The notes below the pieces were generated by a model, which worked only from the letters and a program-made list of their open reading frames with translations, was not told where the DNA came from and made no database searches. From Gammaproteobacteria bacterium (GTDB lineage: Bacteria > Pseudomonadota > Gammaproteobacteria > Steroidobacterales > Steroidobacteraceae), in contig JABCZO010000013.1 in the NCBI GenBank assembly GCA_013289615.1, forward strand, positions 1 through 64,000: DNA of 64,000 nt, given 5' to 3'. Position numbers and translations under genes: made by a program. Each line of letters begins with the position of its first letter. Positions within the stretch are counted from its first letter, which is position 1. Positions 1 to 8,546 of this stretch are shown here, piece after piece.

Positions 1-911
1 TCGGTGACCGAGCGATTGCGGTACGCCGCCGGCAGCATCTGCTCGCGATCGTTGGGGTTGTAGGCCGGCTGATTGACCATCGCCAGGATCTCGCCGGTAT
101 CGATGTCGATCACCACCACCGAGCCGGCGTGCGCGCGGTTCTCGAGGATCGCGCTCTTGAGCTCGCGGTACGCCATGTACTGGATACGCAGGTCGATGCT
201 CAGGCTCAGGTCGCGGCCCGGCCGCACTGCCCGGATGCTCTCGACGTCTTCGACCTTGCGACCCTTGCTGTCCTGGATGACGCGCTTGGCACCGTTCTCG
301 CCGGCGAGCCAGTTATCGAACGTCAGCTCGGTGCCTTCCTGGCCGATGTCATCGATGCTGGTGAATCCAAGCACGTGTCCGGCCACTTCGCCGGCCGGGT
401 AGTAGCGGCGGTATTCGCGCGCCAGGAACACCCCGGACAGATTCAGCTGCTTGACGCGCAGCGCATCCGCCGGGGTCATGCCGCGCACCAGGTAGAGGAA
501 CTCGCGATCCAGATTGCTGGACACGCGCCGCGTCAGCTCGGCGCGGTCCTCGCCGAGGGCCATCGCCAGGTGCGGCAGCTGCTCGATGCTGCCCGACAGC
601 TGCTGCGGATTGACCCAGACCGAATCCACCGGGGTACTGACCGCGAGCGGCTCACCGTTGCGATCGACGATGTTGCCGCGATGCGCGATGACGCTGGCGA
701 CGCGCGAGAAACGCGCGTCGCCCTGCGATGCGAGGAAGCCGCGATCGACCAGCTGCAGGTTCACCGCGCGACCCATCAGCGCGGCGGCGGCGGTGAGCAG
801 CAGTGCGAATAGCACCCACTGGCGCGCCCGAAAAGAATGCGCTGTGACGCGAGCAGCGCTGCGCGCGGCGGCGCCAACGCGTGATCCGCCACGCGAGCGC
901 AAGCCCCTCAT
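1..911 (-). CDS. ftsI: FtsI (PBP3), peptidoglycan D,D-transpeptidase, N-terminal 303 residues; cut by window edge
   Basis: Septal class B penicillin-binding protein that cross-links peptidoglycan at the division site. The translation begins MRGLRSRGGSRVG, has one membrane anchor near residues 28-45 (QWVLFALLLTAAAALMG), then the PBP dimerisation-domain signature beginning HRGNIVDRNGEPLAVST and the stretch around YYPAGEVAGHVLGFT. The window ends at IDTGEILAMVNQPAYNPNDR, so the catalytic SxxK lies outside it. The ATG overlaps the ftsL stop as ATGA, implying translational coupling in the dcw cluster. It is the last dcw gene visible. The edge explains the truncation; no frameshift was seen. Confidence 0.95.
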   Translation of the reverse strand, partial: MRGLRSRGGSRVGAAARSAARVTAHSFRARQWVLFALLLTAAAALMGRAVNLQLVDRGFLASQGDARFSRVASVIAHRGNIVDRNGEPLAVSTPVDSVWVNPQQLSGSIEQLPHLAMALGEDRAELTRRVSSNLDREFLYLVRGMTPADALRVKQLNLSGVFLAREYRRYYPAGEVAGHVLGFTSIDDIGQEGTELTFDNWLAGENGAKRVIQDSKGRKVEDVESIRAVRPGRDLSLSIDLRIQYMAYRELKSAILENRAHAGSVVVIDIDTGEILAMVNQPAYNPNDREQMLPAAYRNRSVT

Positions 912-1192
912 GGCGACAGGATCTCGATGTCGCGCGAATCCGGAATGCTCATGTGCAGCCGTTCGCTGGCGACGCGTTCGACGAAGGCATAGGCCGACCA
1001 CGCGCTCTGCTCGAGCTGCAGCCGGCCCCATTCGGCATCCAGTTCATCGCGGCCGGTATTGAGCCGCTCGAGTTCGACGAACAGTTCGCGCGCGCGATAT
1101 TTGCTGTAGATCGCTCCGGCGCTGGATACCAGCACGGCACACCACAGCGGCGGCAGCACCAGCAGCAGAAGTCGCCGGGTGGTGGAGCTCAT
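908..1192 (-). CDS. ftsL: FtsL, cell division protein
   Basis: A 94-residue bitopic membrane protein. It has a short cytoplasmic N-terminus, one hydrophobic segment (about residues 8-27, LLLLVLPPLWCAVLVSSAGA) and a periplasmic heptad-like region (ELFVELERLNTGRDELDAEW) typical of the FtsL coiled coil that pairs with FtsB and recruits FtsI/FtsW. Sequence is poorly conserved in this family, so the call leans on size, topology and position between rsmH and ftsI. Both junctions are 4-bp ATGA overlaps, so translation of rsmH-ftsL-ftsI is probably coupled. Confidence 0.9.
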   Translation of the reverse strand: MSSTTRRLLLLVLPPLWCAVLVSSAGAIYSKYRARELFVELERLNTGRDELDAEWGRLQLEQSAWSAYAFVERVASERLHMSIPDSRDIEILSP

Positions 1193-2115
1193 GGGCGCCG
1201 TTCGGCGATGCGCAATACGGCGCTGCGGGCGCGCGGGTTAGCGGCGCGTTCAGCCGCTGAGGCGCGCTGTTTGCTGCCGATGCGGCGCAATGGCGGCTCG
1301 GCGCCTGCCGGCGGCCGCGGCAGCCGGGCGAGCACCGGATCGAGCTCGGAATGCACGCGGATGAACCGCTTGACCAGCCGGTCTTCGAGCGAATGAAAGC
1401 TGATGGCTACCAGCCGGCCGCCCGCAGCAAGCAGTTGCAATGCCTGTTCCAGGCCGCGCTGCATCTGCCCCAGCTCATCGTTGATGTACATGCGCAGCGC
1501 CTGGAAGGTGCGCGTCGCCGGATGCTTGCCCGGCTCGCGGGTGCGCACGCAGCGGGCCACCAGCGCCGCAAGCTCAGTGGTACGGGTAAGCGGCTGCGCG
1601 CCTCGAGAGCGCACGATCTCGGCGGCGATACGACTGGCAAAGCGCTCTTCGCCCAGGGTCGCGATCACGTGACGAATCTCATCGGCGCCCGCATGTTCGA
1701 GCCACACGGAAACAGGTTGGCCGCTCGTCGGGTCCATGCGCATGTCGAGCGGGCCGTCTTTGCCGAAGCTGAAGCCGCGCGCGGCGTCGTCGAGCTGCGG
1801 CGAGGCGACGCCGAAATCGAACAGCACGCCGTCACAATGCGTGCGAGTTGTGTGCGCAAGCACCAGCGTCGCAAGCTCGGCGAACTCGCCGTGCACCAGA
1901 TGCAGCCGAGCCTCATGCGCAAAGCGCGTGCGCCCGGCCGCGATGGCCGCCGGGTCGCGATCGATGGCCACGAGTTCCCCGCCGCTGCCAAGCGCTTCGA
2001 GGATGCGCGCGCTGTGCCCACCGCGGCCGAATGTGGCATCGACATACAGGCCGCCCGGGCGCAGCGCCAGCGCCTCAAGCGCCTCCTCGACAAGCACCGG
2101 CGTGTGCTCATCCAA
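1189..2115 (-). CDS. rsmH: RsmH (MraW), 16S rRNA m4C1402 N4-methyltransferase
   Basis: A 308-residue SAM-dependent enzyme that methylates N4 of C1402 in 16S rRNA. The N-terminus HTPVLVEEALEAL and the SAM-binding loop DATFGRGGHSARIL are diagnostic, as are the central FDFGVASPQLDDAARGFSF and the C-terminal AISFHSLEDRLVKRF. The start lies 33 bp downstream of the mraZ stop, and the stop overlaps ftsL. RsmI, which 2'-O-methylates the same nucleotide, is encoded at 3291-4160, so both C1402 modifiers sit in this neighbourhood. Confidence 0.97.
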   Translation of the reverse strand: MDEHTPVLVEEALEALALRPGGLYVDATFGRGGHSARILEALGSGGELVAIDRDPAAIAAGRTRFAHEARLHLVHGEFAELATLVLAHTTRTHCDGVLFDFGVASPQLDDAARGFSFGKDGPLDMRMDPTSGQPVSVWLEHAGADEIRHVIATLGEERFASRIAAEIVRSRGAQPLTRTTELAALVARCVRTREPGKHPATRTFQALRMYINDELGQMQRGLEQALQLLAAGGRLVAISFHSLEDRLVKRFIRVHSELDPVLARLPRPPAGAEPPLRRIGSKQRASAAERAANPRARSAVLRIAERRP

Positions 2116-2148
2116 CTCCCCTCGTCCCCGCGACCGCTCGACGCCGCC

Positions 2149-2604
2149 TCAAAGCGACAGCGAATCAAGTTCCGCCGGTGGATCGGTCGCCGATGCCTCG
2201 CTCTTCAGCCAGAAATCGCGCCGCTCTGTCCAGCGAGACTCGTCCCATAGTTCACATCGATTGCCCTGCCCGATCAGCATCGCGCGCCGATCCAGGCCGG
2301 CAAATTCGCGCAACTCCGGCGGCAGCAGCATGCGTCCGTGCGCATCGAGGCCCAGGTCGGTCGCATGACCCACCATGAGCCGCTGCAGGCGCCGCGACTG
2401 CACGTGCAGGCTCGGCAGCTGCATCAGCTGGCGCTCGACCTGTTCCCAGTCGGCCAGCGGATAAATCAGGAGACACTCCCCGTCCCGATCGACGGTGACC
2501 ACCAGCTGGCCGGCCGAGCGCTCGAGCAGGCGTTCGCGATAGCGCGTCGGGACGACGATGCGCCCCTTGTCGTCCAAGGTGACTTTTGCTGCGCCGCGGA
2601 ACAT
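2149..2604 (-). CDS. mraZ: MraZ, transcriptional regulator of the dcw cluster
   Basis: A 151-residue protein with two AbrB/SpoVT-like halves. The start MFRGAAKVTLDDKGRIVVPTR matches the family; a longer open frame reaches 2721 but would run through the promoter and operator, so I place the ATG at 2604. The second half carries GLDAHGRMLLPPELREFAGL, the repeated DxxGRxxxP core. MraZ oligomers bind short TGGG-type direct repeats upstream of their own gene, and four such boxes are present at 2622-2657. First gene of the rsmH-ftsL-ftsI run. Confidence 0.95.
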   Translation of the reverse strand: MFRGAAKVTLDDKGRIVVPTRYRERLLERSAGQLVVTVDRDGECLLIYPLADWEQVERQLMQLPSLHVQSRRLQRLMVGHATDLGLDAHGRMLLPPELREFAGLDRRAMLIGQGNRCELWDESRWTERRDFWLKSEASATDPPAELDSLSL

Positions 2605-2621
2605 AGGACTGGGGCGGGATC

Positions 2622-2657
2622 GCCCATTTTTCCCCACTTTCTCCCACTTGGCACCAC
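2622..2657 (-). promoter_or_regulatory. MraZ operator: four 10-bp-spaced TGGG boxes
   Basis: Read on the minus strand, hexamers GTGGTG (2657-2652), GTGGGA (2647-2642), GTGGGG (2637-2632) and ATGGGC (2627-2622) occur exactly every 10 bp. This is the spacing and core expected for MraZ boxes. The first box overlaps the -10 of the mra promoter and the others lie in the untranslated leader, suggesting autorepression. Confidence 0.85.
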
Positions 2658-2685
2658 TATAGGAACGACGATATCGCTGTGTCAA
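2656..2685 (-). promoter_or_regulatory. mraZ (Pmra) sigma-70 promoter
   Basis: On the minus strand, -35 TTGACA (2685-2680) is followed by an 18-bp spacer and -10 TATAGT (2661-2656). The predicted start of transcription is near 2649, giving a leader of about 45 nt before the mraZ ATG. Confidence 0.8.
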
Positions 2686-2885
2686 CGCCTGGAGGGGAAT
2701 TTTTTGAGGCGCAGTAGGCACTTACGCGCCCACAATGAGAACTGGTTCACGCTTTTGAAATGATAATCTTTAGGGATCATGAGCTTGTGGCGTAAAGCTC
2801 GCTGACATTCGATTGTAGGCGGCGCCGGACAGGCTGTGCACCTCCAGCGGCGGCGCCTCCCCGACACGCCTGTGGGCCATCGACA

Positions 2886-3270
<385 letters not shown>

Positions 3271-3290
3271 GCGGCACCTTAGCATGAGGC

Positions 3291-4160
3291 TCATTCGGCA
3301 GCCGCATCGCGCTGCAGCCGCAGCGCCAGCTGGTAGGCATCGCTGCGCCTGGCGCCGGCCAGCTGGGCGGCGATCGCGGCCGCGCGCGCCGGCGGTAGTG
3401 CCTGCAGCAGCAGTTGCAGCGCCCGTGTCAGCAGTTCGCTATCGCCGCTGGCGGCCAGCTCGGGGGCGGCCCCGGCGATCACCACGGTGATTTCACCGCG
3501 CGCAAAATCGGCATCTTCACGCGCCATCGCGCACAGCTCGGCAAGCGTGCCGCGATAGACGCTTTCGTGCATCTTGGTGAGTTCACGCGTGACCACCGCG
3601 GCTCGCTCCTCGCCAAAGCTTTGCGCCAGATCGGCGAGCGTGGCGCCGATCCGGTGCGGGGCCTCGAACAGCACCAGCGTGCGCGCCTCGCTCGCCAGGC
3701 GTGCCAGCAACGCGCGCCGCTCGGCGGCGCGGGTCGGCAGAAAGCCCTCGAACACGAAGCGGTCGGTGGCAAGACCGGCGATGCTCAGCGCCGCGGTCAC
3801 CGCCGAGGCGCCGGGCACAGCCCGCACTTCGATGCCGGCCGCCGCCGCTGCGCGCACCAGCCCGAAGCCGGGATCTGACAGCAGCGGCGTACCCGCGTCG
3901 CTCACCAGCGCGATCACCTTGCCGGCCTGAAGCTGCTGCAGCAGCGGCTCGATACGAGCCGCTTCGTTGTGGTCGTGCAGCGAGATCAGCTGGCCGGTGA
4001 CCCCGATCGCGTTGAGCAATTGCGCCGTGCGTCGCGTATCCTCCGCTGCGATCAGATCGGCCGTGGCCAGCACTTCGCGCGCCCGCGAGCTCAGGTCGCC
4101 AAGATTGCCGATCGGCGTCGCGACCACCTCGAGCCTGCCTGCGGACGGGGTCCGAGCCAC
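3291..4160 (-). CDS. rsmI: RsmI, 16S rRNA 2'-O-ribose C1402 methyltransferase
   Basis: A 289-residue tetrapyrrole-methylase-fold enzyme that 2'-O-methylates C1402 of 16S rRNA. Family blocks visible are LEVVATPIGNLGDLSSRA at the N-terminus, AEDTRRTAQLLNAIG, SLHDHNEAARIEPLL, ALVSDAGTPLLSDPGFGLVR and the region around APHRIGATLADLAQSFG with REL(T)KMHE. Length is normal. It is divergent from lpoA and directly upstream of rnpB, as in other gammaproteobacteria. Confidence 0.96.
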   Translation of the reverse strand: MARTPSAGRLEVVATPIGNLGDLSSRAREVLATADLIAAEDTRRTAQLLNAIGVTGQLISLHDHNEAARIEPLLQQLQAGKVIALVSDAGTPLLSDPGFGLVRAAAAAGIEVRAVPGASAVTAALSIAGLATDRFVFEGFLPTRAAERRALLARLASEARTLVLFEAPHRIGATLADLAQSFGEERAAVVTRELTKMHESVYRGTLAELCAMAREDADFARGEITVVIAGAAPELAASGDSELLTRALQLLLQALPPARAAAIAAQLAGARRSDAYQLALRLQRDAAAE

Positions 4161-4166
4161 TATAAT
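4161..4166 (+). promoter_or_regulatory. Likely -10 element for lpoA
   Basis: A perfect TATAAT lies 80 bp before the ATG chosen for lpoA, in the divergent rsmI-lpoA gap. The region 17 bp upstream, inside rsmI, is only a weak -35. Start of transcription would be near 4173. Confidence 0.5.
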
Positions 4167-4245
4167 TCTCCGTTTCTAGCCGTGGCGGTGTGCCTGCGGT
4201 GCTGCACGCCGGCGTGCAGTGTCAAGCTTGAAGGGCTGGGTGTCG

Positions 4246-6138
4246 ATGTTTCTACACACAAGGCTTGGCTCGAGGGGCCGCCGACTGGTCGGCATCGCGC
4301 TCCTGGCGCTGGCCGCCTGCTCGGCGCTGCCGCCGGTGTCACAGCGCCCCGGTACGGTGCCGGCCGCGGAGAACGCGGCGCGAAGGGGCGAGCATGCGCA
4401 GGCCGCCGGCCAGTACGAAAACCTGGCATCGGCGCGCATGCCCCCGGAACGGATCGATCTGCAGCTCGCCGCCGCCCGCGAGTGGCTCGCCGCCGGCCGC
4501 CCTGCCGAGGCCACGCGCGTGCTCGCCGGCATCACTACACCACCGAGCGCGGCGCAGGGGCTCGAACGCTCGCTGCTCGACGCCGAGACCTCACTGCTGG
4601 CCAATCACGCCCAGGAGGCCTGGCAGAAGATCGGTGCGATCCCCGAGCCCAGCGCCAGCGATTCGGCCGCCGGCGCCGCCGCGGCCGCGCAACGCTATTA
4701 CCTGCTGAAGATGCGCATCGCACTGGCCGCGGCGCGCCCGGTGGATGGCGTGCGCGCGGAAATGGCCGCCGAGGGCTTCGCCGCCAATGCTGCCGAGCTC
4801 ACCCAGCTGCGCACCCGGCTGCTCGCCGCGCTGCGTGAGGCGCGCGAACACGGCGTCAAGCTGGAAGCGCAGGCGAGCCAGGACCCGATCGTGCGCGGCT
4901 GGCTCGAGCTGGGCGCCATCGCCACCGCTGCACCCGGGGCGTCGCTGATCGGGGAAGCGGAGGCCGCCAGCTGGCGCGCCAAATACCCCAACCACCCGGG
5001 GCTCGAAGTGCTGGCCCAGGCGCTGCCGCCGCCGCTGGTGGTCGCCGCAGCGGGTGGGCGCATCGCGCTGCTGTTGCCTTTGAGCGGTCCGGCCGCCACC
5101 CAGGCGGCCACGGTGCGCGATGGCTTCCTGAGCGCCTATTACCAGTTGCCGGCTGCAACCCGGCCGGCACTGCAGGTCTACGACACCGGCGCGCTGACGC
5201 CGGCCGATGCCATCGCCGCGGCGCACACGGCCGGCAGCAGCTTCATCGTCGGGCCATTGACGCGCGAGGACGTGGCTGCAGTCGCGGCCCTGGGGTCGCA
5301 ATCGGTGCCGGTGCTGGCGCTCAATTTCCTGCCGGCGGATCGGCCCGCCCCCGGCGGCTTCTACCAGTTCGCGCTGTCGCCCGAGGACGAAGCCCAGCAG
5401 GTCGCGCGCCGCATCCTGGCAGACGGGCATCGCCGTGGCGTTGCGCTGGTGCCGCGCGGTGACTGGGGTCTGCGCGTGATCGATGCGTTCACGCGCGAGC
5501 TGACCGGCGGCGGCGGCAGCCTGATCAGCCAGACGCTCTACGACCCGGCCGAACATGACTACAGCTATGAACTCAAGAATATCCTGCGGGTCGAGGACAG
5601 CGACGCCCGTCATGCGCGTCTGCAGAACGTGCTCGGCACCAAGCTCAACTTCGAGCCGCGGCACCGGGGCGACATCGAATTCGTATTCATCGTGCCGGAG
5701 AGCGCCACCAATGCGCGCCTGATCGAGCCGCAGCTCAAGTTCTTCTATGCCGGCGACATCCCGAGCTATTCGCTCTCGAATGCGTACGAAGCCGATTCCA
5801 CCGACGCCAACCGCGACATCGACAGCCTGATGTATCCGGATATGCCATGGATGATCAGCGACGATGCCAGCCTCGACTCGGTACGCACCGGCATCGAGCA
5901 GGCCTGGGGCAACGCTGTCGCCTGGCGCAGCCGCCTGTTCGCGTTCGGCTACGACGCCTGCCAGCTGATGCTGGCGATGTCGGGTGGGCACCAGAAATTG
6001 GCCGAGGTGCAGGTCGCGGGCCTGAGCGGCCAGCTGCACTTCGATCCCAAGGGCCGCGTGCAGCGTGACCTGATCTGGGTGCAAATGCGCGACGGCGAGC
6101 CAAAACGGCTGAGCGTCAGCCCCAGCGATTCGCCCTGA
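4246..6138 (+). CDS. lpoA: LpoA-like outer-membrane lipoprotein, penicillin-binding protein activator
   Basis: Outer-membrane lipoprotein that activates the bifunctional synthase PBP1A. From the ATG at 4246 the product is 630 residues, with a basic n-region, a hydrophobic core and the lipobox LAAC (LLALAACSALPP). An in-frame GTG at 4219 could add nine residues. The N-terminal half is TPR-like helical; the C-terminal half is the periplasmic-binding-protein-like LppC domain (RIALLLPLSGPAATQAATVR, VPVLALNFLP, EFVFIVPESATNARLIEPQL, FYAGDIPSYSLSNAYE). The rsmI-lpoA-yraN order matches enterobacteria. Confidence 0.92.
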   Translation: MFLHTRLGSRGRRLVGIALLALAACSALPPVSQRPGTVPAAENAARRGEHAQAAGQYENLASARMPPERIDLQLAAAREWLAAGRPAEATRVLAGITTPPSAAQGLERSLLDAETSLLANHAQEAWQKIGAIPEPSASDSAAGAAAAAQRYYLLKMRIALAAARPVDGVRAEMAAEGFAANAAELTQLRTRLLAALREAREHGVKLEAQASQDPIVRGWLELGAIATAAPGASLIGEAEAASWRAKYPNHPGLEVLAQALPPPLVVAAAGGRIALLLPLSGPAATQAATVRDGFLSAYYQLPAATRPALQVYDTGALTPADAIAAAHTAGSSFIVGPLTREDVAAVAALGSQSVPVLALNFLPADRPAPGGFYQFALSPEDEAQQVARRILADGHRRGVALVPRGDWGLRVIDAFTRELTGGGGSLISQTLYDPAEHDYSYELKNILRVEDSDARHARLQNVLGTKLNFEPRHRGDIEFVFIVPESATNARLIEPQLKFFYAGDIPSYSLSNAYEADSTDANRDIDSLMYPDMPWMISDDASLDSVRTGIEQAWGNAVAWRSRLFAFGYDACQLMLAMSGGHQKLAEVQVAGLSGQLHFDPKGRVQRDLIWVQMRDGEPKRLSVSPSDSP

Positions 6139-6183
6139 GCGCATTTTGCCAGCAACGCCGCATTTAAGGCGTATGGCCCAAGC

Positions 6184-6597
6184 GTGTGCGTGGCTCGCAC
6201 ACTGGCCGGTGTGAGCAGGCCTTGCGCCAAGCGAGCGCGTATCGAGCGGCAGCGCCTGGGTTCGGCCGCAGAAGAGCGTGCCGCGCAGCTGCTGCGCCAG
6301 GCCGGTTACGCCATCGTGGCGCGCAACTTCCGCTGCCGCATGGGTGAACTGGACATCATCGCACGTCGCGGCGGGCTGCTGGTCATCGCCGAGGTGCGCC
6401 TGCGCAGCAGCGCCCGATTCGGCGGCCCGGCAGCCAGTATCAGCGCCGCCAAGCGCGCACGCATGGTGCGCGCCGCGCGCTATCTGCTGATGCGCCAGCC
6501 GCGCCTGGCAACTCTCGCGGTGCGCTTCGATACGCTGCTGCTGACCAGCAGCAGCGGACCGATCGAGTGGATCGAGGACGCTTTTCCGGCCGCCTGA
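6184..6597 (+). CDS. yraN: YraN family protein (UPF0102), predicted nuclease fold
   Basis: 137 residues of the YraN/UPF0102 family, a small restriction-endonuclease-like fold of unproven function. Signature residues are MGELDIIARRGGLLVIAEVRLR, with the acidic/basic triad E-x-D ... E-V-R where many relatives have EVK, and the C-terminal GPIEWIEDAFPA. The start is uncertain: GTG at 6184 is used, but GTG at 6211 would also fit. It follows lpoA after 45 bp. Confidence 0.85.
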   Translation: MCVARTLAGVSRPCAKRARIERQRLGSAAEERAAQLLRQAGYAIVARNFRCRMGELDIIARRGGLLVIAEVRLRSSARFGGPAASISAAKRARMVRAARYLLMRQPRLATLAVRFDTLLLTSSSGPIEWIEDAFPAA

Positions 6598-6604
6598 TCC
6601 GGCG

Positions 6605-7039
6605 CTACTTGACCACCGTCAGCTTGGCGCGCCGGCTCTCCCCCGGCGTCGTGGCCGGCCGGTCCGAGGGTGACGGCGACTCGGGCGGCGTGGGTTCGCT
6701 ATCGCCCTCCGAAAACACCATGCCCTCGCCGGTCTCGCGCGCGTACACGCCGAGCACTGCCTGCATCGGCACGTGCACCCGGTGCACCACGCCGGCAAAG
6801 CGGGCATCGAACTCAATCGATTCGTTGGTCAGCTGCAGCCGTTGCGTGGCGGTGCTCGACAGATTGAGCACGATCTTGCCATCCTTGACGTACGCTGCCG
6901 GCACCTCGACGCCGGTACGCAGCGCGTCCACGATCACATGCGGGGTGTGGCCACTGTCGATGATCCACTCGTGCATCGCACGCAGAAGATAGGGCCGTCG
7001 CGACAGTCCACCGCCCTGGTCGGCGTTCTTTGCCGACAT
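6605..7039 (-). CDS. sspB: SspB, ClpXP specificity-enhancing factor
   Basis: Adaptor of 144 residues that tethers ssrA-tagged proteins to ClpXP. The folded domain (RRPYLLRAMHEWIIDSG, TPHVIVDA, VLNLSSTATQRL, FDARFAGVVHRVHVPMQAVLGVYARE) is followed by a disordered Pro/Ser/Thr-rich linker and ends KLTVVK, matching the C-terminal ClpX-docking motif (LRVVK-type). The ATG at 7039 overlaps the sspA stop (ATGA). A longer frame to 7174 only reads back through sspA. Confidence 0.96.
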   Translation of the reverse strand: MSAKNADQGGGLSRRPYLLRAMHEWIIDSGHTPHVIVDALRTGVEVPAAYVKDGKIVLNLSSTATQRLQLTNESIEFDARFAGVVHRVHVPMQAVLGVYARETGEGMVFSEGDSEPTPPESPSPSDRPATTPGESRRAKLTVVK

Positions 7040-7662
7040 CAAGCGCTCCTCATCTGCAATTCGACGTCGGACAGGCTGGCGCGAAACGCCGGCCGCGAAA
7101 ACATCGCGCTGGCGTAGCGCGCCAGCGCCTGGGCCTGCGGCGGCAGGTCGATCTCGTAGTAATGCAACCGCCACAGCATCGGCGCGACGCTGGCGTCGAC
7201 CAGTGAGAATTCGTCGCTGAGAAAGAACGGCTTGACCTTGAACACATCGGCACTCTGCAGGATGGCATCGCGCAGGATCTTTCGATTCTTGGCGACGTGC
7301 TTCTTGTCGTGATCCTCGTCGATCAGCTGCGCCACTGCGTACCAGTCACGCTCGATGCGATACAGCGCCAGCCGGAACTGCGCCCGCAATATCGGGTCCA
7401 CCGGCATCAGCGGCGGGTGCGGAAAGCGCTCATCCAGGTACTCGATGATGACGCGCGAGTCGTACAGCACCAGGTCGCGATCAACCAGGGTGGGCAGGCT
7501 GTGGTAGGGATTCAGGTCGAGCAGATCCTCCGGATAGCGTCCCGGCACGACGTTGATGATGTCGATCTCGACGCCCTTCTCCGCCAGCACGATGCGGGTG
7601 CGATGGCTGTGAGGCTGATCGGGCGCTGAAAACAGCGTCATGATCGAGCGGCGGCTAGACAC
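7039..7662 (-). CDS. sspA: SspA, stringent starvation protein A (GST fold)
   Basis: 207-residue RNA-polymerase-associated protein with a glutathione-S-transferase fold but no expected GST catalysis. The thioredoxin-like half carries MTLFSAPDQPHSHRTRIVLAEKG and LPTLVDRDLVLYDSRVIIEYLDERFPHPPL; the helical half has SLVDASVAPMLWRL. An internal ATG (SSRRSIMTLFSA, 7641) may be the true start because many SspA proteins begin close to it. Operon with sspB (4-bp overlap), downstream of petC. Confidence 0.94.
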   Translation of the reverse strand: MSSRRSIMTLFSAPDQPHSHRTRIVLAEKGVEIDIINVVPGRYPEDLLDLNPYHSLPTLVDRDLVLYDSRVIIEYLDERFPHPPLMPVDPILRAQFRLALYRIERDWYAVAQLIDEDHDKKHVAKNRKILRDAILQSADVFKVKPFFLSDEFSLVDASVAPMLWRLHYYEIDLPPQAQALARYASAMFSRPAFRASLSDVELQMRSA

Positions 7663-7730
7663 GAGTCAGATCTCCCCGCCAGCAGCGGCACTGGCTCCAG
7701 ACGTCAGGTTTGCGCGCGCGGTATGCGCTC

Positions 7731-8546
7731 TCAATGCACGTCTTTCCAATACTCTTTTTTCAGCATCAGGGCGAGCGCCGACAGCAGCAGCAGGAACAGC
7801 ACCACCCACAGGCCGATCGAGCGCCGCTCGACCTGCGCCGGGTCGCCCACATAGTCGAGGAAATTGACCGTATCGCGCACGAAGCCGTCAAACTGATCGG
7901 GCGTCAGGTTGCCCGGCGAGATGGTCTCGAAGTGATCGAACACGTTCTCCATCGGCGCACCGGCAGCCGCGCTGCTCTTGACCTGCCGATACACTGCCGC
8001 CTTGACGCCTTCGAGGTCGGACAGCACCGCCGGCATCGCGGTAGTCGGGTAGGCCAGGTTGTCGCTGAGCGTGGCGCTGCTGGGGTCGGAATAGAACGTC
8101 TTCAGAAAACGGTACAGGTAGTCCACGCTGCGCGAGCGTGCGATCAGCGACAGATCCGGCGGCGTCTTGCCGAACCAGTTGGCGGCATCCTCGGCCGGCA
8201 TCGAGGTGGTGATGTAGTCGAGATTGGTGCTGCCGGGGGCGACCAGGTTCGCGGTGAGCACCGCGGTCGGGATCTGCATGTCGTCGGCCATGCGCTGATA
8301 GCGCATGTATTTCAGCGAGTGGCAGCCGATGCAGTAGTTCATGAAATTGCGCGCGCCACGCTGCAGCGATTCGTTATCGGCGACGGAGTTGCCGGCGCGC
8401 CATGTCTCCCAGCGCACCGGGGCGCGCGCTTCCGCGCCGGCGGCAGCCGGTTGCGTGGCCGCAGGCTGCGTGGCCGCGGGCTCGGAAGCCGCCAGCGCCA
8501 ATGGCGCGCCCAGCAGGATCAGAACGAGACTGGCGAACTTAGCCAT
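7731..8546 (-). CDS. petC: Cytochrome c1 subunit of the bc1 complex
   Basis: 271-residue membrane-anchored c-type cytochrome of respiratory complex III. A cleavable signal (ASLVLILLGAPLALAAS) precedes the haem site CIGCH (NYCIGCHSLKYMRY). The axial Met region follows, and a C-terminal membrane helix (GLWVVLFLLLLSALALML) ends in KKEYWKDVH. The N-terminal mature part has an Ala/Thr/Pro repeat (ATQPAATQPAA). Its ATG lies 8 bp inside the end of petB. Confidence 0.96.
   Translation of the reverse strand: MAKFASLVLILLGAPLALAASEPAATQPAATQPAAAGAEARAPVRWETWRAGNSVADNESLQRGARNFMNYCIGCHSLKYMRYQRMADDMQIPTAVLTANLVAPGSTNLDYITTSMPAEDAANWFGKTPPDLSLIARSRSVDYLYRFLKTFYSDPSSATLSDNLAYPTTAMPAVLSDLEGVKAAVYRQVKSSAAAGAPMENVFDHFETISPGNLTPDQFDGFVRDTVNFLDYVGDPAQVERRSIGLWVVLFLLLLSALALMLKKEYWKDVH

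Larger units (their letters stand above)
2605..2885. other. Intergenic region between mraZ and rnpB
   Basis: These 281 bp hold the mra promoter and MraZ boxes at the left. The rest (2690-2885) is an AT-richer stretch with no convincing ORF. It must contain the 3' flank of rnpB; I saw no clear intrinsic terminator for it. Confidence 0.6.
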
